The notes under the pieces were generated by a model. That model worked only from the letters and a program-made list of their open reading frames with translations. It did no database searches and was not told the DNA's origin. Of a stretch of 32,620 nt of DNA, positions 1-8,839 are shown one piece after another (within the stretch, counting starts at the first letter, position 1; every line of letters starts with the position of its first letter). The DNA comes from Magnetococcales bacterium. GTDB taxonomy: Bacteria; Pseudomonadota; Magnetococcia; Magnetococcales; DC0425bin3. Both the position numbers and the translations under genes were made by a program. The stretch is from positions 1 to 32,620 of the forward strand of contig JADGBZ010000035.1 in NCBI GenBank assembly GCA_015231175.1, read 5' to 3'.

Positions 1-282
1 AAGGCAGGCGTAGCCAAGACAGCCACGGCTGCCATGACACCCCCCCCTCTCCCCCACCCCCAAACCGTCGTCCTGGTTGGCACCAAATCAGCCTTGGCCG
101 GAACCGTAGCCAAAGCCGGCGGCACCATTTGGACCGGAACAGGCGCCACCCTGGGATTGGGCCTGGGTCTGGGGGCCTGGGGTCCGGTTCTGCTGATTGG
201 TGTAGCCACATTGGTCGGGTACGGCGTTCACCACTATGTCACCCTGCGCCGCTCCGCATCCGCTCAGAGCAATAACATTTGA
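1..282 (+). CDS. Mms6/MamD-family magnetosome membrane protein, C-terminal part (5' end outside window)
   Basis: The frame is open from base 1, so the start lies upstream; the ATG at 34 is probably internal. The visible part has a Gly/Ala/Thr-rich stretch, then an AGGTIWTGTG segment, the Leu-Gly repeat GLGLGLGAWGP and a hydrophobic helix, ending in a short basic/polar tail (RRSASAQSNNI). A TIWTG motif followed by the LG repeat and AWGP is the signature of the magnetosome proteins Mms6 and MamD (Mms7), which sit in the magnetosome membrane and affect crystal growth. The strongly acidic C-terminal tail that binds iron in classical Mms6 is missing, so MamD or a variant Mms6 are both possible. 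The downstream mamX and mamZ support a magnetosome role. Family is confident, subfamily is not. Confidence 0.8.
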   Translation, partial: KAGVAKTATAAMTPPPLPHPQTVVLVGTKSALAGTVAKAGGTIWTGTGATLGLGLGLGAWGPVLLIGVATLVGYGVHHYVTLRRSASAQSNNI

Positions 283-502
283 GAAAGTGTGCTGCCGACC
301 CCTGTTTTTGCAATTTTTCAAAGCTGCAATGCGTCTGCATGCGATGGCCCTGGGCTGCCAGCCAATCAAGTTGACTCGTTCACCCATGGCCTTCATAATG
401 GGCGCGTTGGGGCTGCGCCCGCAGGGGTCAACAAAACGGACGCCTGGCCTGAAATGAGTGCGCAACATCCGTGCGAATACGGGTATTCGCTTCTGGAGTG
501 AT

Positions 503-1303
503 ATGAGCCTGCTCGACGATCCGTTTGAAAAATCCTCTCCCGCCGACCAGAACGGTAGAGGTCGAAACAACGAAGGGAGCGTCGCATCCAGGGGACTCTT
601 TGTCCCAGCCGTGGTGGGGCGTGTTCTGGTCGGTGCAGTCTTTGCAGCCGTCTTTTATTTTCTCCTGGAAAACAAATCGATCATCCCGGACAGTGCATCC
701 ACCAGTTTCGCCCCATCTTCCGCGCAAACAGTCGCTTTTCAACCCGCATCACCCGGCGGATTGAGTCAGGCCGAGATCACCTCCTTGCAGTTCATGCGCG
801 AAGAGGAGAAAATGGCCCGCGATGTCTACCGTGCGATGCATCAACGGTGGGGCCTCTCCTTGTTCAACAGCATTGCCCGATCAGAACAAAAGCACATGGA
901 TGCGGTACGTGCGTTGCTGGTCCGCTACCAAATTGCCGACCCGGTCATCGATGATACTGTCGGTGCTTTGCAAAACGCCAAATTATCCGCAACCTATCAG
1001 ACGCTGCTCAAACGTGGCGAACAATCCGTCAACGAGGCGTTACGTGTCGGGGGTTTCATCGAGGAGGTGGACATTTCCGATCTGAATGAGGGCATCAAAG
1101 GTGCGCAGCACCAGGATATCATTCAGGTCTATCAGGCCATACGCGGAGGCTCGTTCAACCACCTGCGAGCGTTCGTGCATGGTTTGGAATTGCGGGGGCA
1201 GACCTACAGTCCGGTCATCATGCATCAACAATCCCTGGACACCATCATCCACAGTCCCATGGAGATGGGTCCGCCGCAGGTACAGGTGATGGGACCGCGT
1301 TGA
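503..1303 (+). CDS. Membrane-anchored DUF2202 (ferritin-like) protein in the magnetosome cluster
   Basis: 266 residues from ATG 503, chosen because GGAG lies 5-8 bases upstream; an in-frame start at 458 is possible but has no comparable ribosome site. Residues about 31-56 form one transmembrane segment after a short polar cytoplasmic N-terminus, then a Ser/Pro-rich linker to about 85. Residues 88-240 match the DUF2202 four-helix ferritin-like fold: EEEKMARDVY (100-109), SEQKHMD (127-133), EEVDISDL (187-194), H203 and NHLRAF (219-224). The Glu and His residues are placed as in a carboxylate-bridged diiron site. In topology the domain would face the periplasm or magnetosome lumen. DUF2202 proteins are uncharacterised; an iron or oxygen-related role here is inferred from fold and neighbours. 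Gene follows the Mms6/MamD-type gene by 220 bp and is separated from mamX by a MITE. Confidence 0.85.
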   Translation: MSLLDDPFEKSSPADQNGRGRNNEGSVASRGLFVPAVVGRVLVGAVFAAVFYFLLENKSIIPDSASTSFAPSSAQTVAFQPASPGGLSQAEITSLQFMREEEKMARDVYRAMHQRWGLSLFNSIARSEQKHMDAVRALLVRYQIADPVIDDTVGALQNAKLSATYQTLLKRGEQSVNEALRVGGFIEEVDISDLNEGIKGAQHQDIIQVYQAIRGGSFNHLRAFVHGLELRGQTYSPVIMHQQSLDTIIHSPMEMGPPQVQVMGPR

Positions 1304-1316
1304 CGCTGTGCCGGAT

Positions 1317-1463
1317 GCCACTGTTCAGCACCCTTTCAGGAAAGGCTTGAACATGAAAGCCTTTGTCGGGACTTCGCCCCGAACCCCACCAGGACGCTCT
1401 CCTGGACCTGCCAGGGAGCCAGCCCCCTGGACCCCGATGCGTGGCCATGCGCCGAACAGTTAC
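1317..1463 (+). mobile_element. 147-bp MITE-like element, copy 1
   Basis: Left end GCCACTGTTCAGCACCC and right end (reverse complement) GTAACTGTTCGGC pair as terminal inverted repeats. The body is close to the other copies, with a CCAGGA/TCCTGG hairpin and the CCAGGG/CCCTGG hairpin. Flanking 8-mers TGCCGGAT and CACCGGAC share the core CCGGA, as expected of a decayed target-site duplication. The element begins 13 bp after the DUF2202 stop codon and ends 26 bp before mamX, inside the magnetosome cluster. Confidence 0.85.
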
Positions 1464-1489
1464 CACCGGACAAAAATCACAGGAAGCCT

Positions 1490-2254
1490 TTGAAAAATAT
1501 CGCTGAGTGGATCATGGCCGCCGGGGTGGTCTTCAGTATCGGTCTGCTGCTGCTGACCATCATCCCCGACAATCCGTGGAATGACCACGTCTACAATAAT
1601 GTGCCCCCCATCGTCGCCGGGGTTGCATCGCCCCACAAAAATGGGCGACAGATGATGGTCTGTTCCAGTTGCCACGAGGTCATGCAGATCGATGGTACCG
1701 GTCAGACCCGGGCCATTCCCCCCGTCATCGAGGGGACGCCCAACCCCCACCCGGATGCCCGAGGACAACAAAATTGTGGTCGCTGCCACAAGATGATCAG
1801 TCGGCAACAGATCGCCACACTGCATCAGTTGCGGCAGGCTCCGGCCTCCATCCCCGTTGCCTTGACCCCCGGGTTACCCCCTGCCTCGACCTCTCTGCTC
1901 GACCCCGAATCCCACGAACGCTTTCAGGTCGTTCGTTTCCAGGGCAAGGTCCGGCATGTATACTGGAAGTCGCCGCGCGTCACTCTGGACAATCAGGAAG
2001 GGGTGATCATCCTCGTTGACGATGGCGTCAACGAACCCGTCTGGCTGGATCTGGGGCCACGCGGCAACCTGGAACAACAAGGGTGTGGCGTCCAGGTCGG
2101 AACCTACATCAAGGGAACAGCCTTCCAGGAAGCCAGTGTGCAGGTTGCCCAAATGCAATATGCCAAAACCCTCGCCATCCATGGCCAATTCTGCACCCTG
2201 CGTGACAATCATCTGCGCAGTTGGACCCCAGGACTGGACAGCGATGAAGAGTGA
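1490..2254 (+). CDS. mamX: MamX, magnetosome c-type cytochrome (magnetochrome) protein
   Basis: 254 residues. The start is TTG 1490, with AGGA five bases upstream; it gives the N-terminal sequence MKNIAEWI before a signal-anchor helix (residues about 8-25), as in known MamX. The segment PDNPWNDHVYNN (26-37) is typical of MamX. Two haem-binding CxxCH motifs lie at 58-62 (CSSCH) and 96-100 (CGRCH), each in a 'P-PH.G...C..CH' magnetochrome context. The C-terminal part (about 140-250) looks like a small beta-rich domain and has no further haem motif. MamX is a periplasmic/magnetosome redox protein needed for proper magnetite maturation and acts genetically with MamZ. mamZ starts 21 bp downstream, so the two are probably co-transcribed; mamY and ftsZm, seen in the mamXY operon of magnetospirilla, are not here. 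Confidence 0.93.
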   Translation: MKNIAEWIMAAGVVFSIGLLLLTIIPDNPWNDHVYNNVPPIVAGVASPHKNGRQMMVCSSCHEVMQIDGTGQTRAIPPVIEGTPNPHPDARGQQNCGRCHKMISRQQIATLHQLRQAPASIPVALTPGLPPASTSLLDPESHERFQVVRFQGKVRHVYWKSPRVTLDNQEGVIILVDDGVNEPVWLDLGPRGNLEQQGCGVQVGTYIKGTAFQEASVQVAQMQYAKTLAIHGQFCTLRDNHLRSWTPGLDSDEE

Positions 2255-2275
2255 ACCCGGCAAGGCGGCCCCCCC

Positions 2276-4219
2276 ATGACCCAGCATGACACCGAGCCGG
2301 CGCAGAATCTTTTCAGTCCAAAACACTGGAACACCTTTTATCTCCTGTCGGCCCTCAGCACCCTGGTGATCTCCTTGACGGTGGCCTTGCAGCCGCTGTT
2401 TCTGGATGAGGTGTTGAAAATACCCTTCGAGAATGAGGGGAATATCAACGCCCATGTGCAGGTCGTCACCCAGATTATCAGCCTGGGAATCACCTTCTTC
2501 CTGGGCCAATCCTGGAGCCGCCAGCACGTCACCAATCCTCTTTTGTATGGATTTTGGCTTGCCTCCCTGGGCGCCCTGCTGATCCCCTTGAGCGAGGGTA
2601 TCGAACTCCTGTTCGGCGTCGGCAGCCTGCTTTTCTATTACCTGATGCGCATCCTGATCACGGCTGGCAGCGATACGGTCCAGATGAACCTCTCCACCCT
2701 GGGAGGCGACGCCACCTGGCAGCGCAAGGAGTCCCCCCTGCTGGCCAACATGACCGTCATGATGGCCTTCGGCGCCACGGTGGTCTGCGCCATCCTGATG
2801 CAGATCCCCATCTCCTCCAGCAACATCCATCTCATCATGATGATGCCCTTCCTCGCGGCCCTGCTCGGGGCCGTGGTCACCCAGAGGCACATGCCAGGGC
2901 ACATCTCATCCCAGATCAGGAGCACAACCCCCCTGGACACCGCCTGGGAACTGATCACCAGCGACCCGCGCCTACAGCTTTGTTTTGCCTCGGCGTTTTA
3001 TGTCCGTGCCGACATGGTGGTGACCAGCCTGTTCCTCTCTCTCTGGTGCATCTCCTTTGCCGACATCGTGGGTGTCACGCGCATCCAGGCGGTGGGTCAG
3101 GCAGGTTTGCTGCTGGGCTATATGGGAGTTGTCGTTCTCCTCGCCATGCCTCTCTGGACCCGTTTCATGCAGCATCACAGCCGCATCTCCGCCATTGGCG
3201 CGGGTCTCTCCCTGGCCGGTTTTGGCTTCATCCTCATGGGGTGGATGGATGGCAACCCCTACGACTGGAGCACCATGCTGCTGCCACTCTTCCTGGTCGG
3301 CATCGGTCAGGCCGGATGTCTGGTGGCCCCCAAAATCCTTGCCACGGAACTCTCCCCCAAACATATCCTGGGCTCGGTACAGGGTATTTTGATCCTGGTC
3401 AGCGGCATGGGTATCGTCATGCTGGTGCAGAGCGGCGGTTACTACTTCGATGCCGTGGGGCCCAAATCCCCCTTTGTCCTCATGGGAACCGGCCACCTGC
3501 TGGTCATGCTCTATGCCTTCTGGCTGCTGAAAAACGGGATGGACGAGAGCGATGATCACGTTTTGACCAAAAAGCGCCGCAAAACCAGCCTGAAACCTCT
3601 CATCGCCATGATCTCCATGTTGCCGATCATCTGGTTGGTCGGGCGCATGTTGATCGGCGGCATCTCCCTGGGCAGTTCCCTCGGACAAATGCCCGTCGGC
3701 TTCATCAATCGTTATCTGGGCGACTGGGCCTTCAACTTTTTGATCGTCTCACTCGCCATTCGCCCCATCCATGAATTGACCAGGATCAAGGTTCTCATGC
3801 AGTACACACGCATGATCGGCCTGTATGCGGCCTTTTATGCCTTCCTGCATGTGCTCACCTACTTCAGCCTGGAGTGGGTCTTCAACTGGTCGGGCATTTA
3901 TGGCGACATCGTCAAGCGCCCGTTCATCCTGTTGGGCATGGTCGCTTTTCTCATGCTGGTCGTGTTGACGGTCACCTCCACCCACAACATGGTGCGCAAG
4001 CTGGGCCACAAAAAATGGAAAAAAATCCATTCCCTGGTCTATGGCATCAACATACTCGTCGCCTTTCATTTTTGGTTCGCAGCCACCCACGAAAATGGCG
4101 AACCTATTGTCTATGTCATCGTGGTGCTGCTCCTGCTCGGCTTTCGCCTGAAGGAAAAAAGCAAATCCGGAAAGGGCGCAGCCCCTCCTCCTGGAGCTCC
4201 ATCCCGGCCTACAACGTGA
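2276..4219 (+). CDS. mamZ: MamZ, MFS transporter fused to a YedZ/ferric-reductase-like domain
   Basis: 647 residues. Residues about 15-425 form a 12-helix major-facilitator (MamH-like) region. After a short basic linker (KKRRKTSLK), residues about 435-625 form a six-helix YedZ/MsrQ-type ferric reductase transmembrane domain with histidines suited to b-haem ligation (for example in YAFLHVLTYF, HSLVYGINILVAFHFW). This two-part architecture is diagnostic of MamZ, a magnetosome protein thought to couple iron transport with iron reduction. It follows mamX by 21 bp. The 3' end overlaps the convergent ppk2 gene by 11 bp (4209-4219), so this is the physical edge of the magnetosome genes on this side. 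Length is close to the family norm (about 650). Confidence 0.95.
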   Translation: MTQHDTEPAQNLFSPKHWNTFYLLSALSTLVISLTVALQPLFLDEVLKIPFENEGNINAHVQVVTQIISLGITFFLGQSWSRQHVTNPLLYGFWLASLGALLIPLSEGIELLFGVGSLLFYYLMRILITAGSDTVQMNLSTLGGDATWQRKESPLLANMTVMMAFGATVVCAILMQIPISSSNIHLIMMMPFLAALLGAVVTQRHMPGHISSQIRSTTPLDTAWELITSDPRLQLCFASAFYVRADMVVTSLFLSLWCISFADIVGVTRIQAVGQAGLLLGYMGVVVLLAMPLWTRFMQHHSRISAIGAGLSLAGFGFILMGWMDGNPYDWSTMLLPLFLVGIGQAGCLVAPKILATELSPKHILGSVQGILILVSGMGIVMLVQSGGYYFDAVGPKSPFVLMGTGHLLVMLYAFWLLKNGMDESDDHVLTKKRRKTSLKPLIAMISMLPIIWLVGRMLIGGISLGSSLGQMPVGFINRYLGDWAFNFLIVSLAIRPIHELTRIKVLMQYTRMIGLYAAFYAFLHVLTYFSLEWVFNWSGIYGDIVKRPFILLGMVAFLMLVVLTVTSTHNMVRKLGHKKWKKIHSLVYGINILVAFHFWFAATHENGEPIVYVIVVLLLLGFRLKEKSKSGKGAAPPPGAPSRPTT

Positions 4220-5165
4220 ACCGGCCCTCCTGAATACGCTGGGCCTCCATCGACTCCAACTCCCGCAATCCCGAAACCACGACCTCGGGGTCGGGCACAA
4301 AATCCAGATCCCGATTCCGCTCTGGATAGGGCACCGCATTCAACACCACCTTCATGGCGTTCAAACGGGCCATGTGCTTGTTGTCGGAGCGAATGATGGT
4401 CCAAGGGGCCTCCGGGGTGTGGGTCCGCTTCAACATGAAATATTTCATGTTGGTAAAATCGTCCCAATGATCCTGGGCCTGGAGGTCCACTTCGCTCAAT
4501 TTCCACTGCCGCAACGGGTCATCCCGGCGTCTGTTGAAACGGGCCAATTGGACATCCTTGGAGACGCTGAAGTAGGTTTTGACCAGAATTGTCCCCTGCC
4601 GGACGATGTCCTGCTCGAAGCCGGTCACGGCCAGCATGAAATCCTGATATTGCCGCTCGGTGCAAAATTTGAAGACCGGTTCGACCATGGCGCGGTTGTA
4701 CCAGCTCCGGTCGAAGAAGACCACCTCGCCGCCGCTGGGAAATTGTTCCACGTAGCGTTGAAAAAACCATTGAGTCCTTTGCACGTCCGTGGGTTTCCCC
4801 AGGGCGACCACCCGGTAGTGTTTTTCATTCATGTAGCGGGTGATGCGGCGCAGGGTTCCCCCCTTGCCAGCCCCGTCACGGCCTTCGAGGATGACAATCA
4901 TCCGCAACTCTTTCTCTTCAAGGTAGTGTTGCAGCTTGATCAACTCCGCCTGGTATGGCTTCAGGTTTTCTTCCTGGATATGTTCCTGGACCGCCCTGGA
5001 GGTATGCTCCTGAAGGTGAGCGATCTCTCCACGCAGGCGCTCGTTCTCCTGGACACGCTGATGCAATGCAGCCAGAAGACTCTCCCTGGTCGCCAGGGAG
5101 GGATCCGCCATGAGGGCGGAGAGGTCATTTTCTGCAACGGGCGTCGCGGCGTTTTTCGACATCAT
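4209..5165 (-). CDS. ppk2: PPK2-family polyphosphate kinase
   Basis: 318 residues from the ATG ATG at 5165/5162; the first ATG overlaps the ileS TGA (ATGA), so translation is probably coupled to the upstream gene. Upstream in-frame starts lie inside ileS and were not used. Residues 27-85 are a charged coiled-coil-like region. The kinase core follows: Walker A GRDGAGKGG (95-103), lid region around KPTDVQRTQWFFQRY, Walker B FFDRSWYNR (150-158), then RRDDPLRQWKLS. These are the motifs of one-domain PPK2, which moves phosphate between polyphosphate and nucleoside diphosphates. The direction (ADP to ATP or GDP to GTP) cannot be told from sequence alone. Confidence 0.93.
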   Translation of the reverse strand: MMSKNAATPVAENDLSALMADPSLATRESLLAALHQRVQENERLRGEIAHLQEHTSRAVQEHIQEENLKPYQAELIKLQHYLEEKELRMIVILEGRDGAGKGGTLRRITRYMNEKHYRVVALGKPTDVQRTQWFFQRYVEQFPSGGEVVFFDRSWYNRAMVEPVFKFCTERQYQDFMLAVTGFEQDIVRQGTILVKTYFSVSKDVQLARFNRRRDDPLRQWKLSEVDLQAQDHWDDFTNMKYFMLKRTHTPEAPWTIIRSDNKHMARLNAMKVVLNAVPYPERNRDLDFVPDPEVVVSGLRELESMEAQRIQEGRFTL

Positions 5166-8100
5166 GCCACCTTTTCCAGTGCGATGTGGAGAGAGACACC
5201 CTCCAGCTTGAGGAGCTCCCCCCCCTGCAAGCCAGGTTGATGGGTGATGGTTTGGGCCAGCAACTCCTGGCACAACAAGGCGTTGTGGGTCTGCACGGCA
5301 GTGACCAGAGATTCTGGTCCATCGAACGATATACGAACCCGGTCGGTGATCTCCAAACCGGTCTCCCGGCGCATATTTTGCGCTATGCGATTGAAATGTC
5401 TCGCCAATCCTTCTGCGGCCAACTCCTTTGTCACCTCCGTCTCCAGGAGCACCAGGGTACCCTTCTCCCGCCCGGCCAATAAACCGGGTCCGGCATCCCA
5501 GGAAAATTGCAGGTCGGCAGCGGTGACCGCCAAATCCCGACCATCGTCCAGCGTCAAGGTCCAGGAGTGACCACCCGCAACGGCCTGTTGCAGCATGAGG
5601 GGGTCGGCTGCGGCGATACTGGCCACCACTTGCGGCATCTGTTTTTCAGCCTTGGCGCCCAGGGTGCGGTAGTTGGGACGCACCTTGACCTCAACACCAT
5701 GCGCATCGGCCAGGATTTTGAGTGTTTTGATATTGCACTCGTCGAGAATCTGCCCGACCAGGGATGGCTCATCCAGGACTGCCCGCTCCTGAAGATCGGA
5801 CGGCAGCACGCGAATGGCGCCCAAAGGTTGCCGGGTCTTGGTCTTGCACGTGTTGCGCAAGGCCAGAACGATGTTTTTGATCTTGAGGACACTCTCCATC
5901 TGTTGCTCCAGATGGAGATCACGCAAGGCTGGCTGCGGCTGCGGATAGGGGCGCAAGTGAACCGACAGCGGGGCATCCGGATCCACGGAGCGGATCAGAT
6001 TCTGGTAAATCTCTTCGGTCAGAAAAGGCAGGATCGGTGCCAATAGATCCATGCAGGTCACGAGAACCGTATGCAGAGTCGCGTAGGCGGCGCACTTGTC
6101 GGAGGTCAAACCGTCTCCCCAGAAGCGCCGCCGTGAACGCCGCAGATACCAGTTGGAGAGTTCATCCATGAAGTGCTCGAACTGCTCCATGAAACGATGC
6201 ACGGCAACATCGCGAAAGGCATCGTGGGCCTGCTGCATCAGCAGTTGCAAACGGCTGAGGATCCAGCGGTCCGGCTGTGGCCGATCACCCGGCGGAGGAT
6301 CCTGCACACCGGGGCGCCATTGATCCACCTGGGCATAGGAGACAAAAAAGCTGTAGCAGTTCCAGAAGGTGAGCAGCTTGCGCCGCACTTCGGCATCGGG
6401 GTGGTTGGCCTTGCTCTCCTGGTGGTCCAGCCGGGGAAAATTGAGGTTGGTCGTCGGGTTCTGGCTGGCATAGAGGTAGCGCATCACATCCGCGCCCAGG
6501 ATATCGGCGGCATCGTCGAAAAAGATGGCATTGCCGGTGGATTTATGCATCTCCCTGCCCTGCTCGTCGCGAACCAGGCCATGACCCAGCAAGGTTTTGA
6601 AAGGGGCGCGCCCTTCCAGTTTCACGCTCATGGCGAGCAGGGAGTAGAACCAGTTGCGAAACTGGCCCGGAAAGCACTCGATCACCATGTCGGCGGGAAA
6701 ATGATTTTCCCAATAGCGCCGGTCGCTGTTGTAGCGCACCGTGCTGAACGGAACGATGCCTGCGTCCAGCCAGGGGTTGCCCACATCCTCGACCCGGCTG
6801 GCCAACTGGCCGCACCGTTCACAGGTGATCTTGATCCGGTCGATGTGGGGCCGGTGCGGCGAGTGGCCCGCAAAGGCGTCCCATCCTTCCACCGCTTTCG
6901 CCTTGAGCTCCTCCTCACCGCCAATAACCGTGAACCAGTGACAGGCATGGCACTCCCATATGGGCAGGGCCAAACCCCAAAAACGCTTTTTGGAGATCAA
7001 CCAATCTCCCATGTTGTGCAGCCAATCCTGCTCCCGCGCCTCGCCGTCGACAGGAATCCAGCGGATGCCCGGAACCACTTTTTTGATCCGGTCCCGCCAC
7101 TCCATGTTGATGTACCAACCATCGATGAGACGGAACACCAATTCGGTTTTGCAGCGCCAACAGTGCGGATAGACATGTGGATACTGCTCCCGGGCAATCA
7201 GCACACCCCTGTTTTTCAGATCCTGGATCACCATGGCGCTGACATCCAGGACGCTCTGGCCGGCGTAGGGGCCAAACTGCTCCAGAAAAATGCCGTTGTC
7301 ATCCAACGGGGCCACGATGGCCAGGGCGTGTTCCCGGCCCAGGTGATAGTCTTCCGTACCGCAGCCGGGGGCAATGTGGACGATGCCGGTCCCCTCCGTA
7401 CCGCTGATCTCTTTCCAGGGGATGGCGCGATGTCCCGCCACCGCGCTGTCCGTCACCCCCGGCGTCGGACCAAACGGGGTGACTCCTCCCGGCGTTTGCA
7501 TGGCGGTCAATGCATCGCATGGGCCGGCGTAGGTCAGACCGAGCAACGCCTCGCCGGGCATTTCCGCCAAAATCTCCGCCTCTCCACCCACACCTTTGAG
7601 TATCTGGGCCAGGGAGGGAAGGTTGGCAACCCGTTTTTGTCCTTCCGCTTCCAGCTCCTGACGCCGTTTGTGGGAAAAATTGTCCTTGCCGACGTAATAG
7701 ACCCAGCCGCCGTGTCGAATCTTCAGGTAGGTCATCTCCGGGTTGATGGCCACCGCAACATTGGATGTCAGGGTCCAGGGGGTGGTGGTCCACACCAGAA
7801 AGGCCTCCCTCTCCCGTCCCAGGATGGGAAAACGCACGTAGACCGAGGTGTGTTCCGTGATTTTCCGGCCTTCGGCAACCTCCATCTGGGAGAGCCCGGT
7901 GCCACAGCGCGGGCACCAGGTCATGACGTCCGTGCCGCGATAGATGTGACCATCGGCGTGGCACTTTTTTAAAAAACTCCAGATCGTGTAATTGTTCTCG
8001 TTGGAAAAGGTGAAATAACTGCCACCGTATTCCGGGCTGCCCAGGTTGGCGATGATCTGTTCGGGCGTGCCTGTGAAACGATTCCCGGATGGGGCCGTGT

Positions 8101-8596
8101 AGGTGATCTCGGGCAGATCATCGTGCAGGGCCTGTTGCAACCGGCGCAGCTGCCCGGGATCATCCCAATCCATCCAATATCCCAGACGGATGGATTGCTC
8201 CGTCTGTTTGGCGGCAAAAGTCAACACCCGCTCCTTGCAGGCCCGCACAAAGCGGTCCATGCCGAAGGCGAGGATATCCTTTTTCGATTTGAAGGCGTGC
8301 TCTTTTTCGATCTCGACTTCCACCCACAATCCCTGGCAGTCAAAGCCGTTCTGGTAGCGCAGCTGCCTGCCTGACATGGCGTGATAGCGCTGGAAAATAT
8401 CTTTCAAAGAGCGTCCCCAGGCATGATGAACACCCATGGGATTGTTCGCGGTGATAGGTCCATCCTGAAATGACCAGACCTCCCCGTGAGCATTTTTCTC
8501 ACGCAATTGGGAAAAAATGTTGTTCTCCTGCCAAAATCGAAGAAACTGTTTCTCAATTGTTACAAAATCGAGTGATTTACTGACCGTCTTGTACAT
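5162..8596 (-). CDS. ileS: Isoleucyl-tRNA synthetase-type class I tRNA ligase, divergent
   Basis: 1144 residues from ATG 8596 (an in-frame start at 8671 adds 25 unlikely residues). Class I synthetase architecture: catalytic Rossmann domain, CP1 editing domain (TTTPWTLTSNVAVAINPE, IVHIAPGCGTEDYHLG), a Cys-pair motif (CERCG), and a C-terminal anticodon-binding helical region (SNWYLRRSRRRFWGD). The two signature motifs are unusual: HIGH is GVHHAWG (55-61) and KMSKS is EMHKS (682-686). NPWLDAGIVPFS replaces the usual DVWFDSG. These features recall a divergent branch often labelled only 'class I tRNA ligase family protein'. Isoleucine is the best guess for substrate, but a paralogue beside a canonical ileS elsewhere cannot be excluded. 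ppk2 overlaps its stop codon. Confidence 0.85.
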   Translation of the reverse strand: MYKTVSKSLDFVTIEKQFLRFWQENNIFSQLREKNAHGEVWSFQDGPITANNPMGVHHAWGRSLKDIFQRYHAMSGRQLRYQNGFDCQGLWVEVEIEKEHAFKSKKDILAFGMDRFVRACKERVLTFAAKQTEQSIRLGYWMDWDDPGQLRRLQQALHDDLPEITYTAPSGNRFTGTPEQIIANLGSPEYGGSYFTFSNENNYTIWSFLKKCHADGHIYRGTDVMTWCPRCGTGLSQMEVAEGRKITEHTSVYVRFPILGREREAFLVWTTTPWTLTSNVAVAINPEMTYLKIRHGGWVYYVGKDNFSHKRRQELEAEGQKRVANLPSLAQILKGVGGEAEILAEMPGEALLGLTYAGPCDALTAMQTPGGVTPFGPTPGVTDSAVAGHRAIPWKEISGTEGTGIVHIAPGCGTEDYHLGREHALAIVAPLDDNGIFLEQFGPYAGQSVLDVSAMVIQDLKNRGVLIAREQYPHVYPHCWRCKTELVFRLIDGWYINMEWRDRIKKVVPGIRWIPVDGEAREQDWLHNMGDWLISKKRFWGLALPIWECHACHWFTVIGGEEELKAKAVEGWDAFAGHSPHRPHIDRIKITCERCGQLASRVEDVGNPWLDAGIVPFSTVRYNSDRRYWENHFPADMVIECFPGQFRNWFYSLLAMSVKLEGRAPFKTLLGHGLVRDEQGREMHKSTGNAIFFDDAADILGADVMRYLYASQNPTTNLNFPRLDHQESKANHPDAEVRRKLLTFWNCYSFFVSYAQVDQWRPGVQDPPPGDRPQPDRWILSRLQLLMQQAHDAFRDVAVHRFMEQFEHFMDELSNWYLRRSRRRFWGDGLTSDKCAAYATLHTVLVTCMDLLAPILPFLTEEIYQNLIRSVDPDAPLSVHLRPYPQPQPALRDLHLEQQMESVLKIKNIVLALRNTCKTKTRQPLGAIRVLPSDLQERAVLDEPSLVGQILDECNIKTLKILADAHGVEVKVRPNYRTLGAKAEKQMPQVVASIAAADPLMLQQAVAGGHSWTLTLDDGRDLAVTAADLQFSWDAGPGLLAGREKGTLVLLETEVTKELAAEGLARHFNRIAQNMRRETGLEITDRVRISFDGPESLVTAVQTHNALLCQELLAQTITHQPGLQGGELLKLEGVSLHIALEKVA

Positions 8597-8839
8597 GCCA
8601 CGACACCAGAACAGTTTAATTGTGATGGATAAATTCTCTGTAAAGTAAACATGGATCCTGGATGGCGTCAAGAGGAGAAAATCCCCCTGCCGGTTATCAT
8701 CAAACCGGAAAAAGAGGCCGTGCGCTCCCCGAAATATTCATGCTATGCTCACCGCCCTCGGTGGGGCTGCCGCCTGGTCGTGGCATGATCGGGCTCCTTG
8801 CCGCCGGTATCGTCGCTCGGATGTGAAAGGACGCCAGGC

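Noticed and set aside
236-501. Two short overlapping frames between the Mms6/MamD-type gene and the DUF2202 gene
   Set aside because: No ribosome site, mutually overlapping and no protein-like pattern. I see nothing else in this 220-bp gap.
1308-1493. Small frame MPDATVQHPFRKGLNMKAFVGT and similar ones in every repeat copy
   Set aside because: The shared peptide (KAFVRASPRTPPG) follows the repeat sequence itself; apart from copy 7 no downstream protein is attached, so these are repeat-derived frames.
6173-7972. 599-residue open frame opposite ileS
   Set aside because: Mirror frame of a clear synthetase; His/Gly/Gln-rich composition without any motif.
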